NCBI GenBank assembly: GCA_002292365.1
Contig: DBBU01000023.1
Span: forward strand, 64,174 to 128,173
Length of the DNA: 64,000 nucleotides
Reading direction: 5' to 3'
Source of the DNA: Flammeovirgaceae bacterium UBA976
Lineage (GTDB): Bacteria > Bacteroidota > Bacteroidia > Cytophagales > Cyclobacteriaceae
Below the pieces are notes generated by a model. The model did no database searches and was not told the DNA's origin. It saw only the letters and a program-made list of their open reading frames with translations. The translations under genes and the position numbers were made by a program. Shown here one piece after another: positions 44,558 through 53,280 of the stretch. Position 1 is the first letter of the stretch, and each line of letters starts with the position of its first letter.

Positions 44558-46612
44558 ATGACTCAGTCAAATCCTTTTTTTAGCCCCTTTGAAACTCCTT
44601 TTCAAATGGCACCTTTTAATTTAATAAAAAATAGCCATTATTTACCCGCCATTAAGCAAGGTATCCTTAATGCGAGAATAGAAATTACAGAAATTACTGA
44701 GCATCCTGATCCACCTACGTTTGAAAACACAATTGAGGCCCTTGAGGGTTCAGGAGTGCTTTTAGATCAGGTTTCCACTGTACTGTTTAATTTAAATTCT
44801 GCGGAAACTTCCGATGAATTACAAAAGATTACTCAGGAGGTGTCGCCTTTGCTTACTTCTTTTGACAACGAGGTGAAACTGAATAAAAAACTATTTGAAC
44901 GGGTAAAATTTGTTTACTCTTTAAATGAATCCCGTTCAGGAGAGGAGCTTATGCTTTTGGAAAAAACATATAAATCCTTTGTGAGAAATGGAGCAGGACT
45001 TGATCGAAAGAGAAAAAATAGATATAAAGAGATTACGGTAGCGCTGTCAAGTTTGGCGCTTAAATTTGGTGAGAATGTGTTGGCGGAAACCAATAATTAT
45101 GAATTGGTTCTCAACAATGAAGAAGACCTTTCGGGTTTGCCTCAAGATTTGATAGATCGGGCGAAAGGGCTGGCCATTGAAACACAGCGTCCAGATAATT
45201 GGATATTTACTTTACAAGCGCCCTCGTTCATTCCTTTTATGGAAAATGCAGACCATCGAGGGTTACGTAAGCAATTGTTTATTGCCTATATGCAAAAGGC
45301 ATTTAAAGGAGGTGCCTATGATAATAGGGATTTGGTTTTGAATATTGTAAAGCTTAGAGCTGAGATGGCGGAACTTTTAGGCTATCAAAGTTATTCTAGT
45401 TATGTGCTCGAAGAGCGAATGGCAGAAAACTCTACAAGGGTACAGGACTTTCTAGATGATTTATTGTTAAAATCAAAAGAGAAGGCGATTCAAGAATTTG
45501 ATGAAGTAAAGAATTTCATGGGCACTCTTGGTGTTGATCATGCTCTCGAGCGTTGGGATTGGGCTTATTATGCGGAGAAGTTAAGGAAAAATAAATTCAA
45601 TTTTGATGATGAGTTACTCAAGCCTTATTTTAAGCTTGAAAAGGTGATTGATGGAGTTTTTAAAACGGCTGAGAAATTATTTGGATTGACTTTTAAGCTC
45701 AATGCTCAAATTCCTGTTTATCATGAAGAGGTCAAGGCTTACGAAGTTTGGGAAGATCAAGAATTAAAGGCTATTTTTCTGGCAGATTATTTTCCAAGGT
45801 TAGGAAAACGTCCAGGTGCATGGATGACTTCTTACCGAGGTCAGAAAAAAGTAAATGGCCAACGAACAATTCCACAGGTCAGTATTGTTTGTAATTTCAC
45901 ACCTTCTGCCGATAACCGTCCTTCCCTTTTAAAATTTGACGAGGTTAAAACTTTATTTCATGAGTTTGGGCATGCCTTACATGGAATGCTCGCGAATACT
46001 ACGTACGAGAGTTTATCTGGAACTAGTGTGCCATGGGATTTTGTGGAATTACCTTCTCAAATAATGGAAAATTGGTGTTATGAATCAGAATGTTTGCGTC
46101 TATTTGCCCATCATTATGAAACTGGGGAGGTTATTCCCTCAGAGTATATTGATCGGATTAAGTCTGCCACCACTTTTCATGAGGCATACGCAACGATGAG
46201 ACAGTTGAGCTTTGCGATTTTAGACTTATCACTTCATAATCAAAACTATGCAGCTGCTCAGAATATGGATTCTATTGAGGATTTGGAAAAAGGTATTTTA
46301 GAACCAACCAATCTTTTCCCTGATATTCCAAATACCAACATGAGCGTTCAATTTGCTCATATTTTTGCTGGGGGATATGCTTCAGGCTATTACAGTTATA
46401 AATGGGCAGAGGTACTGGATGCTGATGCTTTCGAGTGCTTTAAAGAAGAAGGTATTTTCGACTTTAAGACAGCTGAAGCTTTTAAAAATTGTATTTTGAG
46501 TCAAGGGGGAACCCAACGACCGATGGAGCTGTATAAGAAATTTAGGGGAGCTGAGCCTACTGTAGACGCATTGTTGAGGCGAGCTGGCTTGCTGGTTTCA
46601 CCTTCAAAATGA
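44558..46612 (+). CDS. M3 family metallopeptidase (oligopeptidase A / Dcp-like)
   Basis: A 684-residue thimet-type zinc peptidase degrading short peptides, in the cytoplasm as no signal peptide is present. The zinc motif HEFGHALHG gives H468, E469 and H472, with the third ligand in the downstream QIMENWCYE segment. FHEAYATMRQLSFAILDLSLH and SYKWAEVLDADAFE are family signatures near the C-terminus. Length matches E. coli Dcp or OpdA; the two cannot be separated by eye. Expressed divergently from the MscS channel gene. Confidence 0.93.
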   Translation: MTQSNPFFSPFETPFQMAPFNLIKNSHYLPAIKQGILNARIEITEITEHPDPPTFENTIEALEGSGVLLDQVSTVLFNLNSAETSDELQKITQEVSPLLTSFDNEVKLNKKLFERVKFVYSLNESRSGEELMLLEKTYKSFVRNGAGLDRKRKNRYKEITVALSSLALKFGENVLAETNNYELVLNNEEDLSGLPQDLIDRAKGLAIETQRPDNWIFTLQAPSFIPFMENADHRGLRKQLFIAYMQKAFKGGAYDNRDLVLNIVKLRAEMAELLGYQSYSSYVLEERMAENSTRVQDFLDDLLLKSKEKAIQEFDEVKNFMGTLGVDHALERWDWAYYAEKLRKNKFNFDDELLKPYFKLEKVIDGVFKTAEKLFGLTFKLNAQIPVYHEEVKAYEVWEDQELKAIFLADYFPRLGKRPGAWMTSYRGQKKVNGQRTIPQVSIVCNFTPSADNRPSLLKFDEVKTLFHEFGHALHGMLANTTYESLSGTSVPWDFVELPSQIMENWCYESECLRLFAHHYETGEVIPSEYIDRIKSATTFHEAYATMRQLSFAILDLSLHNQNYAAAQNMDSIEDLEKGILEPTNLFPDIPNTNMSVQFAHIFAGGYASGYYSYKWAEVLDADAFECFKEEGIFDFKTAEAFKNCILSQGGTQRPMELYKKFRGAEPTVDALLRRAGLLVSPSK

Positions 46613-46694
46613 AGTTTATATCATTGACTGCTAGGGTACTATTCTAGTTGGTAATGGTCCAGCTTGACGGGGTTTTCATGCTCTATGATATTCG

Positions 46695-49373
46695 TTAGGG
46701 CTTGGTATATGCCTGGAGTGTTTTTCCATTGATGAGATAGATTTCTTTTGGGGTAGATTTACCTAGGTTATACATTTCGATGGGATTTGAGTTTTCGAGA
46801 GGGGAGAGGGAGAGTAAATTTCCCTTTAGATCAAAGAGGCGCATATATCGATCTTCGATATGATTAAAAACGATATAATCACCCTGATTATGACTATTGA
46901 AAAGTTGAATCAGTATTTTTTTATCAAGAGGGTGATTTTTCTCGAAATAAATTTCGTCTTGATCATTGACTAAAGTGATCTTAGTGTTAGTCGTTTTAGC
47001 GATCACATATTTTTTATTTTTTGAGTCTTTAATAAGAGTAAATTGGGTGTCAGTTGCTGGCTTATATAATTGTTTTTTGTGGAGGATTTCGCCCTTAAGA
47101 TTCATCTGAAATAGGGTACCATTTTCAGTGAGCAGGGTCCAAAGAGATGATTTGAAATTACTCCCAATGCGTAGGTGGTAATCACTTTCTGTATTGAGAT
47201 CTAATTTAAGGGGGAATCCCTTATAAACTTTAGCCCGTCTGCTGAGCAAAAAGATTTTACCATTGGCTAGTACAACCGTAAACACATCGGTACCACCGAT
47301 CCTAAAATGACGCATGGATCCAATAATATCCTTTTCAAAATGATAAGGATTCCAGCCTTCTAGAGGACTTCCAGACTTATCCGTGAGGAAAGCATCGCCC
47401 TGATGTGTGGTAATTGAAAACCGATAGTTTCTTTTTTGATCATAATCTATGATTTCTAAACTTTTGAGATGGGGTGCTAAGTATTTCGGAAAGTCCGCTA
47501 CATTTTTACCTTTTCTATCTATTACATAGAGAGAATCATTGGTTATGAAGGCATATTGTAGCTTTTCGTTTTTATAAAAGTCTATTTGATGTATCTGACC
47601 TACTATGGGTAGGAAAAGAGGGCGTTGCCAGCCTATTTTAAAATCTGAATCAACAAGATAAATTACTTTTTCATTGTCTTGAACAATTATTTCATTATTT
47701 CCATTTCTATGGTCAGTGACCAAATAAGGCTTTGAAATTAAGTGATGATCAAATTCAACTGTATTTGTTTTTATTAACGGACTGTTTCTTTCTGAAGATG
47801 GGCTGTTCTTTTCAATGAAAATACTCGTAAAATATTTATCATCAATACTTGAAAATTGGATGGCAAGATGCCTAAAACTTTTGAAAATCATTTCAGACAT
47901 CATAAAATCATTTTGCCATTTTGGCTGCATTGCGAGATATAAATGGTCCCAAGATTCTGATCCGTTGACAATAATAGTATGGGGAGAAGCCTTGTTGATT
48001 TTTTTAAGAAACTTTTTCTCACTTAATGTTTTGCCCCAAGTGTTTTCATTTAAAATATCGTATAAAAATTCTTTTAACACGGGAAGATTTGGACTCATCA
48101 ACACATAGTTTTCAATTGAACTATAATAGCCTTCAGGGAGATCTTTTGCGATATCGCCAAATATTAAAGGAGCCAGGTTTTTTAAAGGAAGTTGACGAAT
48201 GATATAATGATTGTACTGCTCAACAAAAAAGTGATCTGAGCCTTGATTAGGTATTTGTTTGGCTATCGCATCTAAATAGTGAATGAGACCCTCACTATTT
48301 TTACATTCGATGATAAGGATAGGAACTTTCTTTCCATTTCTGAGTTGAATGGCACGACTTATTTCTTGATCCAAAAATTTCAGCGCATCCCGAGGAATTA
48401 CAGATAGGTCAGAATCGGAAGTTTTTTGATCATGTAGATCCGCATTTTTTTGTTGATCTCGCCACAAATAAGGATCTTGAAAACTAAAATGGTGAAGGAT
48501 CGAAGTACCATTGCTGATAACATCTGACATATCTAATGGCGCACCGGTGATGCCTTTGATCATCTGCAAGGTTTTACTGCTATCGGCAAACGAAAAGCCA
48601 CTTAAACTAATGTGGTCGTCTTCAATATTAAGGTCTAAAAAAGCAGAGGTTAAAAACTTTTTATCGAGATCGTTTGCGGCAAAGGCCTGAGAACCCTTAA
48701 AGAAACTCTTGTAATTAAGGTAGACATTCCCTTCATCTTGTTTGATTTTTGTTATTTGGTGATGTTCAGCAAAGACCTCTCTAAAGGACTTATAATTTTC
48801 ATCTTCGAAGGTTCTTATGGCATCCTCAACAAGATAGGGAGTAAAGCTGGCAATGAAATAATTATTATAAATTAGATAAGTTAATTGACCAGCTGTAAAA
48901 GATAAGGAAACCTCATTCAATTCTAAACCTAAATATGTTCGAGGTTGCTTCTCTAATGCCTTAGAAACAAGAGGAGTGATCAATTTTGACACGACATCAG
49001 TAGTGTTCAAGTCATTCATTGCGACTAAGTAAAGAAAGTCAAATTCATTTTTGCCGGTATTGTGAAGACTAATGATCCCAGAAGTTTTATCAAGAAAAGA
49101 GTAAAACGAGTTTAACCCTGTCAATCGCTCTATTTTTGCGATGTGATCAGGAAGCTTGCCTAGGCTAGGGATACGGATAAGTGATTGGAATGATTCAAGG
49201 TCTTGTAATCTGAGAAGTGTACCACCTAGATCATTACTTTCGTAGACAAGCCCTGGATTTTCTGGAACAAAGTCCCATAATTCGGCAGAACTTTCTTGAT
49301 TCCAAATGGGCTCTATAAAGTAGCCTAAAATGAATAAAAATAAGGCTCCAAATAAGATAATCAAGTTTTTCAT
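46695..49373 (-). CDS. Large exported protein of unknown function
   Basis: About 892 residues from ATG 49373, preceded by the SD-like AGGTGG; a GTG two codons earlier is possible. Residues ~3-20 (MKNLIILFGALFLFILGYF) form a signal anchor or uncleaved signal. The middle (SFADSSKTLQMIKGI, then DVISNGTSILHHFSFQDP) and the region with WQRPLFLPIVGQI, ITTHQGDAFLTDKSGSP and FTVVLANGKIFLLSR suggest a C-terminal beta-propeller-like set of repeats. I do not recognise the N-terminal half, though it may relate to DUF3352-type proteins. No neighbour hints at a function; it is convergent with the M3 peptidase. Confidence 0.7.
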   Translation of the reverse strand: MKNLIILFGALFLFILGYFIEPIWNQESSAELWDFVPENPGLVYESNDLGGTLLRLQDLESFQSLIRIPSLGKLPDHIAKIERLTGLNSFYSFLDKTSGIISLHNTGKNEFDFLYLVAMNDLNTTDVVSKLITPLVSKALEKQPRTYLGLELNEVSLSFTAGQLTYLIYNNYFIASFTPYLVEDAIRTFEDENYKSFREVFAEHHQITKIKQDEGNVYLNYKSFFKGSQAFAANDLDKKFLTSAFLDLNIEDDHISLSGFSFADSSKTLQMIKGITGAPLDMSDVISNGTSILHHFSFQDPYLWRDQQKNADLHDQKTSDSDLSVIPRDALKFLDQEISRAIQLRNGKKVPILIIECKNSEGLIHYLDAIAKQIPNQGSDHFFVEQYNHYIIRQLPLKNLAPLIFGDIAKDLPEGYYSSIENYVLMSPNLPVLKEFLYDILNENTWGKTLSEKKFLKKINKASPHTIIVNGSESWDHLYLAMQPKWQNDFMMSEMIFKSFRHLAIQFSSIDDKYFTSIFIEKNSPSSERNSPLIKTNTVEFDHHLISKPYLVTDHRNGNNEIIVQDNEKVIYLVDSDFKIGWQRPLFLPIVGQIHQIDFYKNEKLQYAFITNDSLYVIDRKGKNVADFPKYLAPHLKSLEIIDYDQKRNYRFSITTHQGDAFLTDKSGSPLEGWNPYHFEKDIIGSMRHFRIGGTDVFTVVLANGKIFLLSRRAKVYKGFPLKLDLNTESDYHLRIGSNFKSSLWTLLTENGTLFQMNLKGEILHKKQLYKPATDTQFTLIKDSKNKKYVIAKTTNTKITLVNDQDEIYFEKNHPLDKKILIQLFNSHNQGDYIVFNHIEDRYMRLFDLKGNLLSLSPLENSNPIEMYNLGKSTPKEIYLINGKTLQAYTKP

Positions 49374-49481
49374 AGCCACCTGACAAGTAAAATATTCGAT
49401 TAAAGGTTAAAATCCATCAAAGATCAGAAAACAAAAAAATATTGCATCTTTACCAAGTTTTTTTTGAGTAACTATTGGCTA

Positions 49482-50228
49482 TTAAGATTTTAAATTGGAC
49501 CCAATGAATTCACGATTCATCCGAGCAATATTGGTGATGCTGATGCCTTTGGGACATTCAGCTTCACAAGCACCCGTATTGGTACAGGCCCCAAACCCTT
49601 CTTCATCCATTTGAGAAACCATGTCTGTTACACGCATTTCACGTTCTACTTGGCCTTGAGGCAATAAGGCATATTGTGAAACTTTTGCAGAAACAAAAAG
49701 CATGGCTGAAGCATTTTTGCATGCCGCGACACAGGCCCCGCAGCCAATACAGGAGGCAGCGTCAAAAGCGTGATCTGCATTCCCTTTGTTGATGGGAGTA
49801 GCATTTGCATCTTGTGTATTTCCAGAGGTGTTTACGGAGATAAAAGCACCAGCATGTTGTACACGATCAAAGGCTGATCGATCTATGATCAAATCTTTAA
49901 CGATCGGAAATGCTTTGGCACGAAAGGGTTCAATGACAATACTGTCTCCATCTTTGAATTTTCGCATGTGAAGTTGGCACGTAGTGGTACCTCCATCGGG
50001 ACCATGGGGACGGCCGTTGATCTGGAGGGAACAAGATCCACAGATACCTTCCCTACAGTCATGATCAAAACTTACAGGCTCATCACCTTTCTCGATAAGC
50101 TTTCGATTCAGTACATCAAGCATTTCTAAGAATGACATATCGGAGGAGATCGCACTGATATCGTAATCAACAATTTTACCTTTGGCAGCGGCATTTTTCT
50201 GTCGCCATATTTTTAGTTTTAAGTCCAT
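49482..50228 (-). CDS. sdhB: Succinate dehydrogenase/fumarate reductase iron-sulfur subunit
   Basis: A 248-residue electron-transfer subunit of complex II. The [2Fe-2S] cluster ligands are C58, C63, C66 and C84 (CREGICGSC ... C). Two further clusters use C160, C163, C166 and C170 ([11 protein letters not shown]) and C215, C221 and C225 ([11 protein letters not shown]), passing electrons from FAD to the quinone site. Third gene of sdhCAB, 22 bases after sdhA. Direction in vivo is probably succinate oxidation in this respiring cell, but fumarate reduction cannot be excluded. Confidence 0.97.
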   Translation of the reverse strand: MDLKLKIWRQKNAAAKGKIVDYDISAISSDMSFLEMLDVLNRKLIEKGDEPVSFDHDCREGICGSCSLQINGRPHGPDGGTTTCQLHMRKFKDGDSIVIEPFRAKAFPIVKDLIIDRSAFDRVQHAGAFISVNTSGNTQDANATPINKGNADHAFDAASCIGCGACVAACKNASAMLFVSAKVSQYALLPQGQVEREMRVTDMVSQMDEEGFGACTNTGACEAECPKGISITNIARMNREFIGSNLKS

Positions 50229-50250
50229 CTCCTATGAATTTTACTAGCTA

Positions 50251-52260
50251 TTACTTGTAACTTCTTTCTTTTACTTCAATATATTTATAATCAAGCATTT
50301 CTTTGTGAAGATTCGCATCTTTTGGAGCTCCATTATGCTCCCAAGCAGCCACATACTGAAAGGCTTTGTTTCTTTTGGCTTCTCCTTCTGCTGTTTGGTG
50401 TTCTTCTCTGAAATGACCGCCACAAGATTCTTCCCTATTGAGCGCATCTTTTGCAAAAAGCTCTCCTAATTCCAAGAAGTCTGCAACCCTACCCGCTTTT
50501 GCTAATTCCTCATTAAAACCCTCTAGGTCTCCGGGTACTTTTACTTCCTTGTAAAATTCATCTCTGATGTTTTGAATTTCTTCGACGGCTTCTTTGAGAT
50601 CTTTTCCATTTCTTGACATACCTACTTTATTCCACATGATTTTACCCAGTTTTTTGTGAAAATAATCAACGGGTTTCGAGCCTTTGTTATTGATGAATCG
50701 TTCAAGTTGCTCTCGTACGCCCTTTTCAGCAGCGGCAAATTCTGGAGTGTCCACAGGAATTGTTCCGGTACGAATATCCTTGGCGAGGTAATTGCCAATG
50801 GTATAAGGAAGAACAAAATAGCCATCCGCTAAACCTTGCATCAATGCGGAAGCACCAAGGCGATTGGCGCCATGTTCGGAAAAGTTGGCTTCTCCAATCG
50901 CATAGCAGCCAGGAATAGTAGTCATCAAATCATAGTCAACCCAGACGCCACCCATTGTGTAGTGCACTGCGGGGTAAATCATCATTGGTGTTTCATAAGG
51001 ATTTTCATCAACTATTTTTTCATACATTTGGAAAAGGTTGCCATATTTAGTGGCAATAATTTCTCTCCCCAATTTAAGAACTAGGACTTCGTTGTTGGCA
51101 TCTTGGTGCGTAACCAGAGCTTTTTCTTTTCCATATCTTATTACGGCCGCCGCAAAATCTAAATAAACCGCTTCGCCGGTAGCATTTACACCAAACCCAG
51201 CATCACATCTTTCTTTGGCAGCTCTTGAAGCCACATCTCTGGGCACGAGATTACCGAAGGCCGGATAACGACGTTCCAAAAAATAATCTCTATCTGCCTC
51301 TGCGATTGCCGTTGGCTTCAGTGCTCCTGATCGAATGGCTTTTACATCTTCTTCCTTGGCAGGCACCCAAATTCGGCCATCATTTCTTAAAGATTCTGAC
51401 ATCAAAGTCAACTTCGACTGGTGATCTCCAGATACTGGGATACAAGTAGGGTGTATTTGAGTGAAGCAAGGATTGGCAAACCAAGCGCCTTTTCTATGAA
51501 TTTTCCATGCTGCCGAAACATTACTACCCATCGCATTGGTGGATAAATAGAAGACATTACCATAACCTCCTGAGGCGATCACTACAGCATGAGCCGAATG
51601 TCTTTCAAGTTCACCTGTGATCAAGTTTTTGGCAATGATTCCCCTTGCTTTACCATCTACGATTACCAAATCCATCATCTCATGCCGGTTGTACATCTTT
51701 ATTTTACCCCTCGCTATCTGTCTGTTCATTGCCGAGTAGGCACCTAATAGCAATTGTTGACCAGTTTGACCTTTGGCATAAAAAGTTCGAGAGACCAAAA
51801 CGCCACCAAAAGAGCGATTATCCAACAAACCCCCATAATCTCTAGCAAAAGGGACACCCTGTGCAACACACTGATCAATGATATTACCGGATACTTCTGC
51901 TAGGCGATAAACATTTTCTTCTCTGGCCCTATAGTCACCCCCCTTGACCGTATCGTAGAAAAGGCGATAATCTGAGTCACCGTCTCCCATATAATTTTTT
52001 GAGGCATTAATGCCGCCTTGTGCGGCGATAGAATGTGCCCTACGCGGAGAATCTTGAAAACAAAAGGCTTTGATATTATAACCTAATTCAGCCAAAGAGG
52101 CTGCGGCTGAGCCCCCGGCCAATCCTGTACCGACTACAATAATATCTATGAGCCGTTTATTGGCTGGGTTGACTAGATCTATTTTGTTCTTATATGAAGT
52201 CCATTTGTCCTCAATAGGACCCTCTGGTGTTTTCGCAGGAAAATTTGCTCCTATTTTCAT
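50251..52260 (-). CDS. sdhA: Succinate dehydrogenase/fumarate reductase flavoprotein subunit
   Basis: A 669-residue flavoprotein oxidising succinate to fumarate at the cytoplasmic membrane. The Rossmann FAD site is [22 protein letters not shown], and the covalent FAD histidine is H76 in [14 protein letters not shown]. Active-site substrate-binding motifs occur in [15 protein letters not shown] and [20 protein letters not shown]. The C-terminal helical domain contains [14 protein letters not shown]. Length fits the b558-type enzyme of Bacteroidota. Middle gene of sdhCAB. Confidence 0.97.
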   Translation of the reverse strand: MKIGANFPAKTPEGPIEDKWTSYKNKIDLVNPANKRLIDIIVVGTGLAGGSAAASLAELGYNIKAFCFQDSPRRAHSIAAQGGINASKNYMGDGDSDYRLFYDTVKGGDYRAREENVYRLAEVSGNIIDQCVAQGVPFARDYGGLLDNRSFGGVLVSRTFYAKGQTGQQLLLGAYSAMNRQIARGKIKMYNRHEMMDLVIVDGKARGIIAKNLITGELERHSAHAVVIASGGYGNVFYLSTNAMGSNVSAAWKIHRKGAWFANPCFTQIHPTCIPVSGDHQSKLTLMSESLRNDGRIWVPAKEEDVKAIRSGALKPTAIAEADRDYFLERRYPAFGNLVPRDVASRAAKERCDAGFGVNATGEAVYLDFAAAVIRYGKEKALVTHQDANNEVLVLKLGREIIATKYGNLFQMYEKIVDENPYETPMMIYPAVHYTMGGVWVDYDLMTTIPGCYAIGEANFSEHGANRLGASALMQGLADGYFVLPYTIGNYLAKDIRTGTIPVDTPEFAAAEKGVREQLERFINNKGSKPVDYFHKKLGKIMWNKVGMSRNGKDLKEAVEEIQNIRDEFYKEVKVPGDLEGFNEELAKAGRVADFLELGELFAKDALNREESCGGHFREEHQTAEGEAKRNKAFQYVAAWEHNGAPKDANLHKEMLDYKYIEVKERSYK

Positions 52261-52327
52261 GTCAGTATTACTTATATGTGTTTTTGTTCAAAAATCAGCG
52301 TTCTATATAATTATTGAGCATTTGGAT

Positions 52328-52993
52328 TTAATGCTTTAAGTGATGGAAAAGTGCAATAAAAACAAAAGCCAGTGGGATAGTCACTGAAAAAACCCAAGCC
52401 ATCTTTTTAATACCAGGTGTAAACTTATTGTTGACACCCAAAGATTGAAATGCTGATTGAAAACCGTGCAATAAATGCATCATCAATAAAATGAAAGAGA
52501 TAGCATAAAAACCAACCCGCATTGGATCTTCAAATTTATGTACCAATTCACCAAAGTATCTATGCTCGTCTGGGGCTTGAAATTCAATGTATTTATATTT
52601 GATTTCAGGAATCCAAAAGTCATAAAAATGGAGTCCCAAGAAAGACAAAATGACTAGTCCTGAATAAATCATATTTCGAGAAAGCCAACTGGAATTTCCT
52701 TTTTCATTTTTCATTTTATATTTGATAGGTCTGGCACTCTTATTTTGAAATTCGAGCACAAACCCCATGGTGAAATGGAATAAAACGCCGAAGATGAGAA
52801 TCGGCTGCATAACAAACTGTATAACGGGGTTGGTACCCATAAAGTGCGAAGCTTCATTGTACATTTCTGCACTTACTACTGATAACAAATTGATGGCCAC
52901 GTGTAAAAGCAGAAAAGAGATAAGGAAAAAGGCTGATAGCGACATGGCCACTTTTTTTCCAATTGAACTCGATATAAAACTCATTGCGCTCAT
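52328..52993 (-). CDS. sdhC: Succinate dehydrogenase cytochrome b558 subunit
   Basis: A 221-residue membrane anchor with five hydrophobic helices (for example ISSSIGKKVAMSLSAFFLIS, FGVLFHFTMGFVLEFQN, ILLMMHLLHGFQSAF). Several histidines within helices, H27-type and in LLHVAIN, HFTMG and HLLHG, are suited to bind two b hemes. It replaces the separate SdhC and SdhD of proteobacteria and is the single-subunit form of Bacteroidota and Firmicutes. First gene of sdhCAB, with a clear promoter just upstream. It transfers electrons to menaquinone. Confidence 0.93.
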   Translation of the reverse strand: MSAMSFISSSIGKKVAMSLSAFFLISFLLLHVAINLLSVVSAEMYNEASHFMGTNPVIQFVMQPILIFGVLFHFTMGFVLEFQNKSARPIKYKMKNEKGNSSWLSRNMIYSGLVILSFLGLHFYDFWIPEIKYKYIEFQAPDEHRYFGELVHKFEDPMRVGFYAISFILLMMHLLHGFQSAFQSLGVNNKFTPGIKKMAWVFSVTIPLAFVFIALFHHLKH

Positions 52994-53021
52994 TTAATTT
53001 TAGGGTTCATCACGTCAAAAT

Positions 53022-53052
53022 CAAAGTTATGTTTAGATTGGTTATCTTCCAA
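53022..53052 (-). promoter_or_regulatory. Bacteroidota promoter (TTG-N20-TAACTTTG) for sdhCAB
   Basis: On the minus strand TTG (53052-53050) is separated by 20 bases from TAACTTTG (53029-53022), matching the consensus TTG-N19-21-TAnnTTTG. The -7 element lies 28 bases before the sdhC ATG, leaving a short 5' leader. The rest of the 287-base gap to the divergent T9SS cargo gene holds no gene that I can see. Confidence 0.7.
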
Positions 53053-53280
53053 TGATCCAGGCTAATTTGATTTCACTTTACCGGGTAATTATAGATAAAA
53101 TGATATTTTCGCCTTTTTTCAACTTAATTTTACCGTTTTTGGCCTTATTCTTGTACTAAAATTTGTGAGGGGATACATTTTCATTTCGATGGCTATGGTG
53201 TTGGGGTTAGATTTATTAAAATATCATTATTTCAAAGGTGTTTATTTTAGGGTAAATGATAGAAATAGCGTTTATTAACT

